Shown here: piece after piece, positions 1 to 10,190 of the stretch
How the letters are laid out: each line of letters opens with the position of its first letter
Position numbering within the stretch: the stretch's first letter is position 1
Source: Odontesthes bonariensis
Taxonomy: Eukaryota; Chordata; Actinopteri; Atheriniformes; Atherinopsidae
Direction of reading: 5' to 3'
NCBI RefSeq assembly: GCF_027942865.1
Contig: NC_134515.1
Coordinates: 3,044,839 to 3,108,838 of the forward strand
DNA: 64,000 nucleotides
Position numbers and translations under genes: made by a program
Notes under the pieces: model-generated
What the model was told of the DNA's origin: nothing
What the model saw: only the letters and a program-made list of their open reading frames with translations
Databases searched by the model: none

Positions 1-213
1 GTATTACTCTGTTGAACGCATATTGTTTTGAGAAGCAAGACACTTTATTTTTTAAACCCCAGCCAACTAGCCGGACTACCTTCATCAACAGCAAAACGAG
101 GCTGGAACTCTGCTCACAGGACGCAGCAGGGGGTAAGAAGATGTTCAGAAATGATGTTGCTGATATGGGATGTTACACAGCTTCATGACAAAATAGGCGA
201 ACTATCCCTTTAA
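1..213. mobile_element. Right arm of TTAA fold-back element (partial)
   Basis: This stretch matches the right arm of the fold-back elements in the D1-D2 introns of the four receptor genes (for example 21408-21623). It ends in the same terminus, CTATCCCT followed by TTAA at 210-213. The left arm would lie before the window. It does not encode a protein. Confidence 0.75.
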
Positions 214-471
214 ATCCAACCGCCATCATTTCCTAAACCTAACCAAGAGGATTCGATGCCTTTATAAGTAAAAGCTTCACAGTGATGTTTGCTATGGAAG
301 TCTGAATGTCCCACGGTCGGCATGTAAGTAAGTCAGAAGGACTCTTTGCCTTCATATCATATCTGAAGAGCTAAAACCTTGATAGCTTGGTTTCAGTCAC
401 GTGGTCGTAAGGGGGCGCGGTTTTCAGATGGTTGTCAGGAAGTGAATTCTGCCCATAGAACTGCAAGCAAG

Positions 472-688
472 ATGACCGTGTTTTGTGCTGTTCACGGCTG
501 CTCCAACCGTTCTACCCAAGAAAAGGACAAAAGTTTTTTTAGAATACCAAAGGTGGTCGTACACAAAGGTGAGAAATATAAAAAGCTAACAGAACAACGC
601 CGTAAAAAATGGATTTTAAACCTCCGTCTGCAGTCGGGAGGAGCAGAGTCTGTTTACTCTCGTGTCTGCAGCGACCACTTCGTCAGAG
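472..688 (+). pseudogene. THAP zinc-finger exon, left arm
   Basis: This is a 217-nt exon-like frame from ATG to an AGAG|GTATGT donor. It shows the THAP C2CH pattern: FCAVHGC near the N-terminus, then FFRIPK, RKKW, and VCSDHF near the end. The rest of a THAP protein, including a catalytic domain, is not found downstream, because the centre of the element follows directly. It is a remnant or a captured first exon of a transposon rather than a host gene. Confidence 0.65.
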
Positions 689-1194
689 GTATGTTAGCTA
701 ACTGCTAACTTTGTTTTTGTGGCTGTGTTTATATAGCATTGGGTTGTTGTTAAATACTCATTTACTTAGTAATGATTATTAAAGGATGAAGCTCAAGGAA
801 GACCAACAAACACGGTCGGCATGTGCAGTGGCTATGTTGGATCTCCAGCTGAGACAGCTGAGAGCCCGGGTCTGATGCAGACAGCCGAGCATCCAGCTGA
901 CAACCCACAATCAGAGGGCATCAGTGGGAATGGAACATTAGATCATCCTTTGCTCTCGTTGAAGAGATGCCTCGGATTTCGGCTTAGTGGTTTCATAACC
1001 GAGCTTGACCGTCGGAGCCCAGTCTACCGACTCAACGTCACCCAAAGCGCTACGGACGCCTAAAAAGTCACAATGAAGCCCATATTAGACTACCGTAAAC
1101 TTAATAATCATTACTAAGTAAATGAGTATTTAAAAACACCCCAATGCTATACAAACACAGCCACAAAAACAAAGTTAGCAGTTAGCTAACATAC

Positions 1195-1411
1195 CTCTGA
1201 CGAAGTGGTCGCTGCAGACACGAGAGTAAACAGACTCTGCTCCTCCCGACTGCAGACGGAGGTTTAAAATCCATTTTTTACGGCGTTGTTCTGTTAGCTT
1301 TTTATATTTCTCACCTTTGTGTACGACCACCTTTGATATTCTAAAATAACTTTTGTCCTTTTCTCGGGTAGAACGGTTGGAGCAGACGTAAACAGCACAA
1401 AACACGGTCAT
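1195..1411 (-). pseudogene. THAP zinc-finger exon, right arm (inverted copy)
   Basis: This is the inverted duplicate of the exon at 472-688, with the same 217-nt length and the same AGAG|GTATGT donor. It has diverged: the first motif reads FCAVYVC and RIPK has become RISK. The frame is still open. That both copies stay open suggests either recent duplication or homogenisation between the arms. Confidence 0.65.
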
Positions 1412-1503
1412 CTTGCTTGCAGTTGTATGGGCAGAATTCACTTCCTGACATCCATCTGGATTTCGTGCGTTCGCGATGCAGCACTGTGACGTCACGTGAA
1501 ACC

Positions 1504-2709
1504 CTCCTTTTCCTGAACCTTAGGTCCTTGTCCTCCGACTCATGGAGAGGACACAGGGAGAGAGTTTGCTCATTGCTCTATTTCAAACAGCTTTCCAAAC
1601 GTTTTACTGTTGGGGTTTGCTTTGGACTTTAGAATTTCCGTTTGTCATGAATTTCGGTGCGCTACTAGTCTAGCACCGATGGTCCTAACGAAATTAAAAG
1701 CCCATCGCTGTATGCGCAACGACCTCGATCGGTGAGCTATTACGTTTGGCTCTCAGTCGAAAGGAATTCCGGCAAAATGGGAAAAATGTGGATGGAAAAA
1801 TCGATTGAAAAGCACTTAACGAGACAAAAATGACAAAAACTGCCCTGTTTTGGAGGCCTCATAACTCCGCCATACGACATCACAGAGACCTCATTCAAAG
1901 TTTATATGTGACAGGAGACTCTCAGCTTCAACTCAACTAAAGGGTTTGTTGATAGGGCGGGCAGCAATCAAAATTTCTTCAGAAGTTTTCTAGGTTCAGT
2001 TACAGCTGATGTTTCCAAAATGCTAAAGTTTTTCGTGGAGACGGCACAACTGCGTCTTCTCACGGTTTCAGCTGAGATTACATCATCAGCGGTCGGACCA
2101 CCTGCAGAAGTGATAACAGAAAAGGAAGTGCTTCTGTTGCTCTGCACACTGCCGGAGAGGAAGTCACCGTTTGACCAACATGTTAGTCCATTTCACACCA
2201 GCTGCTTCTCTGAAAAAGGACAAACTGTGAGCTTACCATGTTGTTCTGTCGGGTCGTTGCAAACAAGTCATCGAATGCAGCATCAGATTATGTAGAAGTG
2301 TATCATTTAACTTTCATATCTACTAAAATATTAGCTGATAAAAAGGAGTTTATTGCTCAGGCTTGTTGTTAAAATAGCTGCAATCACCCGTCCAGGTATT
2401 TGTGAAGATCTACACATTTCCTTTTTAACACAGGATTAAAATGACACTTCCTGTTTTATACAGAAGCCAAAAACACTTTTACAAAGGAAACAGCTGTGCA
2501 TCCTCACTTAGAGCCCGTCCTGTGGCCTCTCCTCCACAGAACAGTTAAAGTAGGATGGAGAAGAAGTGCACGTGTGTGTTGTGCACGTGTTTGAGAGGAC
2601 CGGACCTTCGGTGGAATGACAGAATCTGACCGTCTGGGCATCAGAACAGGCTGGAAACTGACTGTTGCATGAATAAAATGGCTGACAGCTGATGAAGAAA
2701 TCTTTTTTT
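1504..2709. other. No gene recognised
   Basis: I see no coding exon with supported splice sites here. A 91-codon plus-strand open frame at 2020-2295 has no recognisable domain. A minus-strand GTAAGC donor-like site lies near 2234-2239. Additional 3' exons of receptor gene 1 could lie here, but none could be supported. Confidence 0.4.
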
Positions 2710-5700
2710 TTACAGAATGCAGCTCAAGCTGCACCGTTTGCTTACTTTGTGTTCAGGACTGACTGCCATGGCGAGGCTGTAGTCGTCACTGGTTTCAGCT
2801 CCTGTTGGTTTGACGAACGTGGCACAAGAGTAAACTGTGGAGATTTCTGCAGGAGGAGATCTCCGTCTGTCCTTTCTCTCACCCTGACACATTTCATTGG
2901 TATTCAAAAGAGGAATTAGTCATGTGATCATTTCAAGAAGCTTCAAAAACACTAAAAATGTGTCTTAAGTTCCTCAAACTCACCTCAGTGTTGGTGTCGT
3001 GCACTGTTTGCTCACCAGGATCTGAAAGACACGAACACATTTTAGTTTCTTAAACTTCCTGAAAGTAACCACCTTTTTAAAATTTTGTTCAGCATCAAAG
3101 TCATTTTAGGACTCTTGTTGTAATTTCTACAGTTCCATAAATAAGTCTTGGCCAGAGTCTAACATTTTGTCGGAAAGGTGGGTGCGAGGCGTGGAAGGAC
3201 ATGGATGCAGACTTTAAAAAAAAAAGTAAACTTGGTTTATTAAAGCAATACAATGTAACTCCTCAAAAAGCCCATTATGGAGCTCCCCCTACAGGCTTGG
3301 AGGTAATGTACGGTTACGGTCTCTTGCTTTGTCGGCCTCTCTCTTTCTCTTCCTTGCTTCATCAGTCAACGTCTTCTTCTGTTTCTTCGGTGCCTCTGCC
3401 ATGATGATCGTACTGACAATGTTTCGCTAGCTTAGCCTTATACCTGGGAGCGTGAGAGGGGTCTATTTGTTTTTGCGGTAGGTGTGCCAGAAAGCAAGTC
3501 GAAGTACTTCTGCTCAGCTCCCGGGCCGCTCCAGCAAAGTTACATAGCGCAGTTATTCCAACTCAGACCCCCGAAGGGCATAGGAGACAGGCCGATCGTA
3601 ATATTAAAACTCATTATAGCCGCACAATTTTTTTCAAGCTGTTATTTTAAGGTAGAAATGTTACATAGTATTGCTTTCATTCAAACAAGGTAAAAACAAA
3701 GTGCGGCTGAGCCGGATGACAAAACTAGACTGTGAGAAACCAAAACATGGCTAAGTTTCTCACACACTATAGAAACTGTTGGTCCAGGTTTTATTACCCC
3801 ACAAACATCTGTGGAAAAAAGGGATAAAGAAAAAGAAAGTAATCTATATTCTCATTGATTTAGGCTTCAAATGCACTGCTGGGATAGGCTCCAGCCCCCC
3901 CGCGACCTGACTGACAGATTCAGCGGGTATAGAAAATGGATGGATGGATGGCTTCAAATGCTAATAACAGGATTCTCCACCAAAGAATCTGTATCTCATC
4001 GGGGTGGAGGAGTTTGAGTACCCCCTTGATTCCTGAGAGTTGTGTTGTTGGGGGGAGGGGGGGGTATACCCAGGCAAATTTGTCTCGGAGGAGCAGGAGG
4101 AGGAGCAGCACCAACTAGATGTACACTATATTGCCAAAAGTGTTCTATCGGGTTGAGGTCAGGACTCTGTGCAGGCCAGTCAGGTTTTTCCACACCAAAC
4201 TGGCTCATGCTTTATGGACCTTGCTTTGTGCTCTGGTGCGCAGTCATGTTGGACCTGATAGGGGCCATCACCAAACTGTTTCCACAAACTGTTTCCCCAA
4301 ACTGTTTCCACAAACTGTTTCCCCAAACTGTTTCCCCAAACTGTTTCCCCAAACTGTTTCCACAAACTGTTTCCCCAAACTGTTTCCCCGAACTGTTTCC
4401 ACAAAGTTGGGAGCATGAAATGGTCCAAAATCTCTTGTTATGCTGAAGGATTCAGAGTTCCTTTCACTGGAACTAAGGGGCCAAGCCCAGCTCCTGAACA
4501 ACAACCCCACACCATAATCCCCCCTCCACCAAACTTTACGCTCGGCACAATGCAGCCAGACAAGCACCGTTCCCATGGCAACCACCAAACCCAGACTCCC
4601 CCATCAGATTGCCAGTTGGAGAAGCCTGATTGGTCCCTCCAGAGAACACGTCTCCACTGCTGTAGAGTCCGGTGGCGGCGTGCTTTACACCGCTGCATCC
4701 GACGCTTTGCATTGCACTTGGTGATGTATGGCTTGGATGCAGTTGCCATGGAAACCCATTCCATGAAGCTCTCTACGCACTGTTCCTGAGCTAATCTGAA
4801 GGCCACATGAAGGTTGGAGGTCTGTAGCGACCGACTCTGCAGAAAGTTGGCGACCTCTGTGCACTATGAGCCTTCAGCATCCTCTGCCCCGCTCTGTCAT
4901 TTTACCTGGCCGACCACTTCCTGGCTGAGCTGCTGTCGTTCCCAATCGATTCCGCTCTGTTATAACACCACTGACAGCTGACTGTGGAATATTTAGCAGG
5001 GAGGAAGTTTCATCACTGGACTTGTTGCACAGATGTTTGCAGTCTGCATGCCTAGGTGCTTGAACTTATACACCTGCAGACTACTGGATTGTAGCCACAG
5101 CTGCCCTGGGGCACACTGACGGAGGCGAGGCTGCCATGCACCGGCGCCTTCGGCCCCTCCGACCACCACCAGCAGGTGGTCAACCTAACATGCATGATTT
5201 TTTGGACAGTGGGAGGAAGCCGGAGTACCCGGAGAGAACCCACGCATACACGGGGAGAACATGCAAACTCCACACAGAAAGGCCCCAGCTGGGTGTTGAA
5301 CCTGGAACCTTCTTGCTGTGAGGCAACAGTGCTAACCACCACACCACCGTGCAGCCCAATATATATATAGATATAGTATAGTTGGGCTCACCTCCACACA
5401 CAGTCCAACTAGACCCCCTCATACTCTGGAGTTGCCCAGAGAGAGAGGCGTCCGGCAGGTGTGAGGATACTCACAAGCCCCCAGCTGAGCGACTCAGTGT
5501 TGGAGCTCAGAGTGAGAGGGTCACCTTCCTGTAGCTACAGATCGCAGGAGGGAATCCTCCGATACAGTCAGAACAAGTTCGGATTATTGAGCCTTATTGG
5601 AGTCCTTAGGTGGTGTCCTGGGTGGGGTGCATACTAGAGATTCCTTCATTCTCCTGTGGACTTCAATGCCCATGTGGGCAATGACATAGTGACCTGGAGA

Positions 5701-8700
5701 TGGGTCCCTGCCTCAAGTGAAAAAGTTTAAGTATCTCGGGATCTTGTTTGCGAGTGATGGGAAGTTACACACAGACAGACAGACACCGTCAGCAGTAATG
5801 AGGGCGCTGCTCCGGTCCGTTGTGGTGAAGAGGGAGCTGAGCCGGAAGGAGAAGCTTTCAGGTTACTGCTCCATCTTTGTTCCAACCCTCACCTGTGGGC
5901 ACAGATCTGGGTAGAGACCCAAAGAATGAGGTCGAGGATACAAGCGGCTGAAATGAGTTTCCTTCAGAGGGGGGCGGGGCTCAGCCTTAGAGATAGGGGG
6001 AGGGGCTAAACCATCCAGGGGGAGGAGCTCGAAGTAGAGCCGCTGCTCCTCCACATCGTGGTTCGTGCATCAAACCAGGGCTGCCCCCTGATTTCCTTCC
6101 TTTGGAGGTTTTCAGGGCAAGTCTAGTTGGGATGAAGCCCCGGGGCAGATCCAGAACCCGTTGGAGGGCTTATGCATCCCTTCCGGCCTAGAAATGTCAC
6201 AGGACCCCGAGGAGCTGGACAGTGTTGCTCAGGAGGGGAATATCTGGGTTCCGAATTGGGTCGGGTATGAATCTGTGTCCTGATGCTTCACCTTTCAGAG
6301 GTTTAGAAGATCTTCTCCTGCAGAACACCAGCAGAGCCACCAATAACAGGACGACTGCGAAGACCAGAGTCAGACCCACAATCAGCAGCACATCTGCAGA
6401 AGTTTTAGAAGAACATAGAAGATTACAACATTGGGGATTATGGTATTCATTATGAGTACAAAGCTCTTTGATGATGAGGTCCATCAGGACACACAAGCAT
6501 CCCTTTATAAACAAGATCCCACGACTGTGGAAAAGACTCATCTGGCTGATATTGTCAGATCCCACGACAGGAGCCTCAATCTACAGATGAGTTACCATCA
6601 TGATTCAGATTGAGGATATAAACTGATTTTATACAAGCTTTAATCTATCAGACAGCGTGTGGATGTACCTGTAGATGTTGTTCCTTCATGCTGAGGCGGT
6701 ACAGACTGGTCAGCTGTTCCAGAGGAGGCTGAAGGGGCGGAGCTTCCTGATCTGGAGCTGAAACTCTGTGTGGTCGTTGGTGTAGAAGCTGATGGAGCTG
6801 CCACAAAGGAAACAAACAGACTATAATAAAGCAAAAACAACAATGAAATGAGCCTTAAATTTAAATGCTGCTTGAGTTGATTTTGTGAGAAAATAATCAA
6901 ATAGTACTTTTAATCTAAACTTTAAATCTTTTAATTTTAAAAAACATGCTTGTTGTAGTTTGTTTCATTGTTATTGGAATAAAGATGGACGTTACAGCTG
7001 GTGGAAAATACAATTAGCAGGATTGTTGTATTAAACAGCACATCAGGTAGTTTACAAGCAGCTGTCAGTGACTGATGATAAAACATGTTTTAATCTTCCA
7101 GAGACATTCAGAGCATTTTGATTCAGTAAAAACTCACCATCTGTGACCGTGATGCTAAAGTCTGTATATCCATCAGTAAGTACAGTTCTTTTCAGATAAC
7201 ATCTGTACCGTCCTGAGTCAGACGGGGTCAGCTGTGTGATGGTCACATACAGAACTCCTCCTGTATATGTTCCTTCTTCGTATCCAATACTGTATCTGTC
7301 TCTTTGAGCTCTCTCACCATCTGTCTGAACAAGAATCTTTTCTTCACATTCTCCTCTGCAGAAGGACTTTGTGCTTCCACCGACATTAAAGGAACATCCG
7401 ACTGTCAGAGAGCTTCCAGCTTCTCTATAGAAGGGTTCTTCCTGGGTTCCTTTTAGCAGAGCTGTTAAAGAAGGAAAACAAGCAGGAGTTACTTTCTGTG
7501 CTGAAGATGATGCAGTCTGATCACTTTAAAGGGACAGTTCGCCTCTTTTGACATGAAGCTGTGTAACATCCCATATCAGCAACATCATTTATGAACATCT
7601 TCTTACCCCCTGCTGCGTCCTGTGAGCAGAGTTCCAGCCTCGTTTTGGTGTTGATGAAGGTAGTCCGGCTAGTTGGCTGGGGTTTAAAAAATAAAGCGTT
7701 TTGCTTCTCAAAACAATATGCGTTCAACAGAGTAATACATTTGCATCACAAAATGGTTCTCTAGGAAAAAGTCAGACCTCACAATCTCTTGGCCCTATTT
7801 TCTTTCCCTTCGTATCACTGCCTGCTGCTGACGATTTTGTGATGCAAATGTTGCTGATATGGGATGTCATACAGCTTCATGTCAAAAGAGGCGAACTATC
7901 CCTTTAATCAGTATCACACGGTTCTATCAGTCTGTGGCTCTAACAGCTCATCCAGCAGCAACAGGAAGTGGATCTTTAAAGAGTCGCTGCTTCATAATGT
8001 CCCCCTCTGCAGAGTATTGGACTGACCTCTGTGTCATTTAAATACAACAATCAGTTCATCCAAGGATGTGATGGCAGGTAAAGAGGAGAACAACAGCTCC
8101 ATACTTACACTTTTTCCTCAACATGAAACGAGCATTTATCACTTTGAGCACTTTGATATGATATGAAGCAGAAAATATCAGGTTGTTTAAAACATCAGCA
8201 GCTGTCAGTGAGAACCGACGCTTTTCTGCAGCTTGAATAGAAACTCACCGTCTGCAACAACGAGTTTAAACTCTCCTTTGGAAAATCGGGTTGAAGATCT
8301 GCCCAAACCACACCGGTACCGTCCTGAGTCAGACATGGTCAGATGTTCGATGCTCACAGACAAAACAGAAGTTTCATAGTTATAATCAATCCTGTATCGT
8401 CCGTTTTGAGCTGTGGTTTGATCAGTTACAATGAGTTTGTTTTCTCCTTCACAGTTTTCCCTGCAGAACGACTTCCATGTTCTCGATAAACCAAAGGTGC
8501 ATGTGATTGTGATGTCCTCTCCAATGACTTCATAGTAATGTTCCAGTCCGTTAACAGAGCTGCTGTTTCCAGCCTGCAGAGCTGCAGAAAAGATAAAGCA
8601 TCAACAGTTTTATCCCAACATTTTCTGTCCAAACACAACATGGAGGAAACTTTCTGTCACTGAGACACAAAACATGAGCTGGACATCTCATTTTAACTAA

Positions 8701-9136
8701 GAAACAGTGAGATCATTGGAAAGCTTCAGCAGGAGGAATGGAACACACTAAAGGTTCGAACGTGAGACGCAAACCACTGAGAGCTCAACAACCAGAATGA
8801 CTCGCAGCTTATTTTGAGGAAGTAACAAATACTAAAGTCCGAACACAAAGTCAAACGGTCCATCTGTTCACTGTTAACACGAGCCTCAAAGAAATGACTG
8901 GGATAACTAATAAAACAGTTTCCGTATCAGAAATAAATTCCACAAGTAAAATACATGAATAAATATGAGGTTTCTGTTTAAAAATGTGAATTTATCCATT
9001 AAAACCACTCAACATGACTCCAGTTCTGATGTTTAATCATATGAACAAACGTACGGTGAGACTGAGAGTGAAATAAATAAAAATAAATGTACTCACAGAG
9101 CAAGAAGAAGCAGAACAAAGTGTGATGGACGCCCAT
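2710..9136 (-). CDS. CD300/pIgR-like receptor, gene 1 (distinct tail)
   Basis: Type I membrane receptor with two V-type Ig domains. Minus-strand exons: leader 9097-9136 ([13 protein letters not shown]), D1 8249-8581, D2 7138-7461, stalk 6669-6797, TM 6292-6393, tail 2984-3021, last tail exon from 2883 to a GTAAGC donor after 2746 or to a stop at 2710. All joins have AG/GT sites and matching phase. D1 has Cys41/Cys104 and D2 Cys147/Cys212, each with DSGRYRC in strand F. Extra cysteine pairs (53/57 and 159/163) are a family hallmark. The stalk (233-275) is Ser/Thr/Pro rich. The TM segment (about 277-300) has no charged residue and is followed by CRRR. The tail has tyrosines in STVYSCATF and SDDYSLAM but no canonical ITIM. 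The TM-to-tail intron is filled with Tc1, SINE and LINE debris. The ectodomain is secure. The tail assignment across 3.3 kb of transposons and the true 3' end are inferred. Confidence 0.8.
3180..3735. repeat. Interspersed repeat fragment with internal insertion
   Basis: The edges (GCGAGGCGTGGAAGGACA near 3185 and GCGGCTGAGCCGGATGACA near 3703) match the element at 9445-9560 and its counterparts in the other units. Here the two edges are separated by about 470 bp of unrelated sequence (about 3228-3700). The class of the repeat is not resolved. Confidence 0.55.
3870..3955. repeat. 3' tail of a fish non-LTR repeat, (GGAT)n end
   Basis: The sequence GGATAGGCTCCAGCCCCCC...GGTATAGAAAATGGATGGATGG is a common 3' end of fish non-LTR repeats. 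Only this end is present, so it is a 5'-truncated copy. Confidence 0.5.
4060..5075 (-). mobile_element. Degenerate Tc1-like transposon
   Basis: On the minus strand the frames encode pieces of a Tc1/mariner DDE transposase: [19 protein letters not shown] and [10 protein letters not shown] near 4500-4700, and [11 protein letters not shown] near 4130-4190 around the third catalytic position. ACACTATATTGCCAAAAGT at 4122-4140 resembles a Tc1-type terminus. The opposite end is cut at about 5075 by a SINE-like repeat. The reading frame is broken in several places and interrupted by a minisatellite, so it is not functional. It sits in the TM-to-tail intron of gene 1. Confidence 0.8.
4272..4403. repeat. 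13-bp minisatellite inside the Tc1 copy
   Basis: About ten copies of a 13-bp unit, AAACTGTTTCCMC, arranged head to tail. The unit derives from the transposase sequence next to it (AACTGTTTCCACAAAGTTGG at 4394-4413). Since 13 is not a multiple of 3, all frames give the same 13-residue repeat. Confidence 0.85.
5085..5362 (-). mobile_element. tRNA-derived SINE-like repeat
   Basis: Read on the minus strand it begins GCTGCACGGTGGTGTGGTGG, then TTAGCACTGTTGCCTCACAG, then an internal B-box-like GGTTCAACACC. This is the promoter layout of a tRNA-derived SINE. The body follows towards 5085. It is inserted next to the truncated Tc1 copy. The SINE family is not assigned. Confidence 0.65.
5380..6250 (+). 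mobile_element. Deleted non-LTR retrotransposon (LINE), 3' coding part
   Basis: Fragments in different plus-strand frames match the LINE family seen on the minus strand at 16205-18990. An endonuclease piece near 5660-5700 is joined by a deletion to the reverse-transcriptase C-terminal region at 5717-5914 ([15 protein letters not shown], then [14 protein letters not shown]). [15 protein letters not shown] near 6205-6245 gives the end of the coding region. Stops and frameshifts break it. Its right end lies about 40 bp from the TM exon of gene 1. Confidence 0.7.
7526..7907. mobile_element. TTAA-flanked fold-back element in D1-D2 intron, gene 1
   Basis: TTAA at 7526-7529 and 7904-7907 bracket inverted ends AGGGACAGTTCGCC and GGCGAACTATCCCT. 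This copy has a full left arm but a right arm cut to about 55 bp, unlike the longer copies in units 2-4. It encodes no protein. Confidence 0.8.
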
Positions 9137-9149
9137 GTTGAGGCTCTGA

Positions 9150-9270
9150 TGGTTTCCTGCTGCCTCTCTTCGCTCTTCACTTCCCTAACTGAAGGACTTC
9201 CTCCTGTAACCACGACAACACATCACTCCTCCTCCCTCCATCAGTCTGTACGTCAGCTGCTGACTCATTT
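9150..9270 (-). promoter_or_regulatory. Proximal promoter of gene 1
   Basis: Upstream of the ATG the minus strand has GAGGAAGT (ETS/PU.1-type core, 9195-9202), CGTGGTT (RUNX-like, 9208-9214) and TGAGTCA (AP-1, 9261-9267) beside CAGCTGACG. The block is conserved in front of genes 2, 3 and 4. ETS, RUNX and AP-1 sites are typical of myeloid-expressed receptors, so leukocyte expression is a reasonable inference. I see no TATA box. Confidence 0.5.
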
Positions 9271-9436
9271 ATGTGTCACTTTACGTAAAAACTGTTGATC
9301 ACGTTTGTTCTGTGGGGGTTAAATATCACAGCTGATAAGACTTTGTTTTTTGTTCCACTGTCTGCATATTTATCAGTGGTTTGGTGCTCAGGTCTGGCAA
9401 GAAACAATTTTTCTTATATGTGCAATTTAACCTTGT

Positions 9437-10190
9437 GTCAGGGTGGGTGGAAGTGCGAGGCGTGGAAGGACACGGATGCAGACTTTTCAAAAAGTAAACT
9501 GATTTATTTTCAAAAAACAAGGTTAACATAAATCGCGGCTGAGCCGGATGACAAGAACTAGACTGTGGAGAAAAACAAAAAACAAACTTGGTATAACTTG
9601 GTGTAACTTGGTATAACTTGGTATAACTTGGTATAACTTGGTATAACTTGGTGTAACTTGGTGTAACTTGGTGTAACTTGGTATAACTTGGTATAACTTA
9701 ACTTAACTTGGCGTCGTGATGGTGAAAGGAATTCACACAGACTGTGAGAAACCAGGAAACTAAATACTGAGGGAACTGATGAGTGAATGGATGCAGCTGA
9801 GAGAATCGACAGGTGAAGTGAATGAACTAATGACCTGAACATGGGGACTGAGGAAACAGAAACTGTGGGGAAAACAATGGCAAAACTTAAGAACTAAACA
9901 TGAACATAAAAACTAAGACATGACATAACCTAAAACATGATAACTCCCTCAAGGGATGGATCCCAGACAACCCAAAAACCTCTGGGTGGGAGGGAGGGGC
10001 TCGAAACCGGAGGCGGTCTGGCGGACGGCCAGTTTTCCGGCGATGTGAAGGAAGGAACTCAACCTCCTGACCCCACAGAGGCCACAGCTCGCTGTTTATT
10101 ACACCTGCAGGTTTGACCCCATCAACGGGACACAAAACAGGGGAAAGTTTATCACAAGATGCAGGTCCAACACGCACAGCAGGCAGAAAC
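9437..10190. repeat. Interspersed repeat with 10-bp VNTR
   Basis: This block begins GGTGGAAGTGCGAGGCGTGG and continues through the VNTR to the direct neighbourhood of 10190. It recurs in units 2 and 3, and its first part recurs at 3180. The open frames on the minus strand come from the VNTR and are not genes. The element class is unresolved. Confidence 0.5.
9585..9694. repeat. 10-bp VNTR, 11 copies (unit 1)
   Basis: Head-to-tail copies of AACTTGGTRT. The same array has about 32 copies in unit 2 and 3 in unit 3. Confidence 0.9.

Larger units (their letters stand above)
389..1503. mobile_element. Fold-back element with a THAP exon in each arm
   Basis: The left arm (about 389-782) and right arm (about 1098-1503) are inverted copies of each other around a unique centre of about 315 bp. 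The outer ends are GGTTTCA...CACG and CACGTGAAACC. Each arm holds a THAP-type zinc-finger exon with its own start codon and GTATGT splice donor. The exons face inwards. The centre has an open frame at 821-1063 that I do not recognise. THAP domains are known DNA-binding domains of P-element-type transposases, so this looks like a rearranged non-autonomous P-like element, but no transposase catalytic region is present. I found no clear target-site duplication. Confidence 0.7.

Noticed and set aside
2020-2295. 91-codon plus-strand open frame as a separate gene
   Set aside because: No domain, no supported splice sites and no similarity to any other part of the window.
4180-4588. Open frames with [13 protein letters not shown]-type repeats
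   Set aside because: They come from the 13-bp minisatellite inside the Tc1 copy.
6197-6565. Read-through of the gene 1 TM exon to a stop at 6197
   Set aside because: The frame after the GTGAAG donor enters the LINE fragment; a spliced tail fits better. It remains a possible minor isoform.
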